Source: an uncultured Phenylobacterium sp. | GTDB taxonomy: Bacteria; Pseudomonadota; Alphaproteobacteria; Caulobacterales; Caulobacteraceae | Assembly (NCBI GenBank): GCA_945952175.1 | Contig: CAMFHW010000275.1 | Location: 1 to 5,935 of the forward strand | Reading direction: 5' to 3' | Length of the DNA stretch: 5,935 nt | Shown here: one piece after another, positions 5,120 to 5,935 of the stretch | Position numbering within the stretch: the first letter of the stretch is position 1 | Layout of the letters: each line of letters starts with the position of its first letter | The notes under the pieces: generated by a model | The model's database searches: none | Told to the model about the DNA's origin: nothing | What the model saw: the letters and a program-made list of their open reading frames with translations, nothing else | Program-made: the position numbers and the translations under genes

Positions 5120-5935
5120 TCAGAAGGACAGGCGCAGGGCCGACTGCAGCACGGCCTGGTCCTGCTTGGCCGGCTCGCCCGCATAGGCGCGGGCCGGGCG
5201 CTTCGAGGTCACGTAGAGCGCTTCGAACAGCAGGTCGGCGTGCGAGGTCAGGTGCTGGCGCCAGGCCGCGGTCGCGGCCCAGCCGTCCTCGTCGTTGTTG
5301 TCGATCGCCTTGAGCGAGCGGTCGTCGACCGAGAACCAGTCGAGCCGACCGGTCAGGGCGTCCTCGCCGAAGGCGCGGCGGGCCTCGACATAGGCGGTGC
5401 TGAACTCGAGATCGACCCAGGTCTGGCCCAGATAGCGGTAGCCCATATAGGTCTCGCCATGCATCGCCTGGGCCAGGATGCGGGTCTTGTCGCCGAGCTC
5501 GGCCTTCATGCCGAGGTCCAGGAATCGGGTCTCCCACGACCATTGCCGATCACCGTCCACCGCGGTCCGGTCGCCGGCGTTGTCGTAGTAGAAGGCGTCG
5601 AGCACGACGGGCGCCGGCGGGCGCCATTCGATCCGGCCGTAATAGCCCGCGCGGCCGTCGAGTTCGCGGTAGGGATAGGTCTCGTCGCCCTGGCGGGCGG
5701 CCATGAAGGGCGACAGGGCGGGCAGCTCGAATTCGTGGCGCGTTGGCGCCTTCACCGATCCGAGCGCCCAGCCACGGAAGGTGAGCAGGGTCGCCGAGGT
5801 GTCGTTCCATCCGAACACCCCCGCCGCCGCCGAGACCTGGTGGTCGCCGAACTGATGCTCCAGCGTCCCCTCGACACCCAGGACCTTGACCTCCTCGCCG
5901 ATCCAGCTGTTCGCCGCCGAGGCGGTCAGCATATC
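5120..5935 (-). CDS. Outer-membrane beta-barrel (porin-like) protein, 5' end outside window
   Basis: The last 271 residues are present; the frame stays open through the right edge, so the methionine encoded at 5932 is probably internal and the signal peptide is missing. The protein shows alternating amphipathic strands joined by Asp/Gly/Asn-rich turns, for example HQFGDHQVSAAAGVFGWND, GYYGRIEWRPPAPVVLDAFYY and TSHADLLFEALYVTSKRPA. It ends in QSALRLSF with a C-terminal phenylalanine, the usual Bam-complex recognition signal of outer-membrane barrels. No plug domain or TonB box is visible in the part seen, so a porin-type channel is more likely than a TonB-dependent receptor. A role in uptake of the compound handled by the neighbouring P450 locus is inferred. 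It converges with the DRSWG-protein gene with a two-base gap and no obvious terminator between them. The specific family is not recognised. Confidence 0.8.
   Translation of the reverse strand, partial: DMLTASAANSWIGEEVKVLGVEGTLEHQFGDHQVSAAAGVFGWNDTSATLLTFRGWALGSVKAPTRHEFELPALSPFMAARQGDETYPYRELDGRAGYYGRIEWRPPAPVVLDAFYYDNAGDRTAVDGDRQWSWETRFLDLGMKAELGDKTRILAQAMHGETYMGYRYLGQTWVDLEFSTAYVEARRAFGEDALTGRLDWFSVDDRSLKAIDNNDEDGWAATAAWRQHLTSHADLLFEALYVTSKRPARAYAGEPAKQDQAVLQSALRLSF

Noticed and set aside
3939..5543. A long 534-codon leftward open frame antisense to the DRSWG-protein gene
   Set aside because: It spans the intergenic control region and two real genes, has low-complexity Ala/Gly/Arg composition, and mirrors GC-rich codons on the other strand. 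It is a shadow frame.
1..5935. Mobile element, CRISPR or defence system
   Set aside because: No transposase, integrase, long terminal repeats, spaced repeat array or toxin-antitoxin pair is visible. The content is regulatory and metabolic.

Overview
The window is GC-rich and densely coded, with short intergenic gaps, ATGA start/stop overlaps and GC-rich codon use. This fits a free-living alphaproteobacterium of the Caulobacter/Phenylobacterium or sphingomonad kind. That placement is an inference from composition and gene types; no marker gene is present. I see no rRNA, tRNA, CRISPR array, insertion sequence or phage gene.

Left block (1-1155): a leftward ArsR-family regulator, cut by the window edge, is divergent from a rightward two-gene unit. 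That unit encodes a NIPSNAP-family protein and an antibiotic-biosynthesis-monooxygenase (ABM) family protein, joined by an ATGA overlap. The 125-base gap between them holds three copies of a TCGAAACATG/CCGAACCATG-type motif and a perfect 7+2+7 inverted repeat. These are good candidates for the operator of the ArsR protein, which probably controls itself and the NIPSNAP-ABM pair.

Middle block (1152-3843, all leftward): a tightly packed three-gene operon. In transcription order it encodes a cytochrome P450, an APH-fold phosphotransferase of the acyl-CoA-dehydrogenase-associated kind (GTG start two bases after the P450 stop), and a 126-residue helical protein of unknown function whose ATG overlaps the kinase stop. 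The order suggests that the P450 makes a hydroxylated substrate, the kinase phosphorylates the hydroxyl, and the small protein assists the kinase. This is a hypothesis by analogy with LvaA/LvaB of levulinate catabolism. The operon ends against the ABM gene, and the two convergent genes share the same CTAG for both stop codons.

Right block (3844-5935): a 188-base divergent control region contains a 15-bp perfect palindrome on the P450 side. On the other side, a 9-bp perfect inverted repeat would fold the Shine-Dalgarno sequence of the next gene into a hairpin. The rightward gene encodes a 361-residue protein of unknown function with a DRSWG motif, possibly lipocalin/AttH-like. Two bases after its stop, the leftward 3' part of an outer-membrane beta-barrel protein begins and runs off the right edge. 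The P450, kinase, DRSWG protein and porin-like protein look together like a piece of a catabolic locus for a hydrophobic compound (terpenoid, steroid or similar), but the substrate cannot be read from the sequence.
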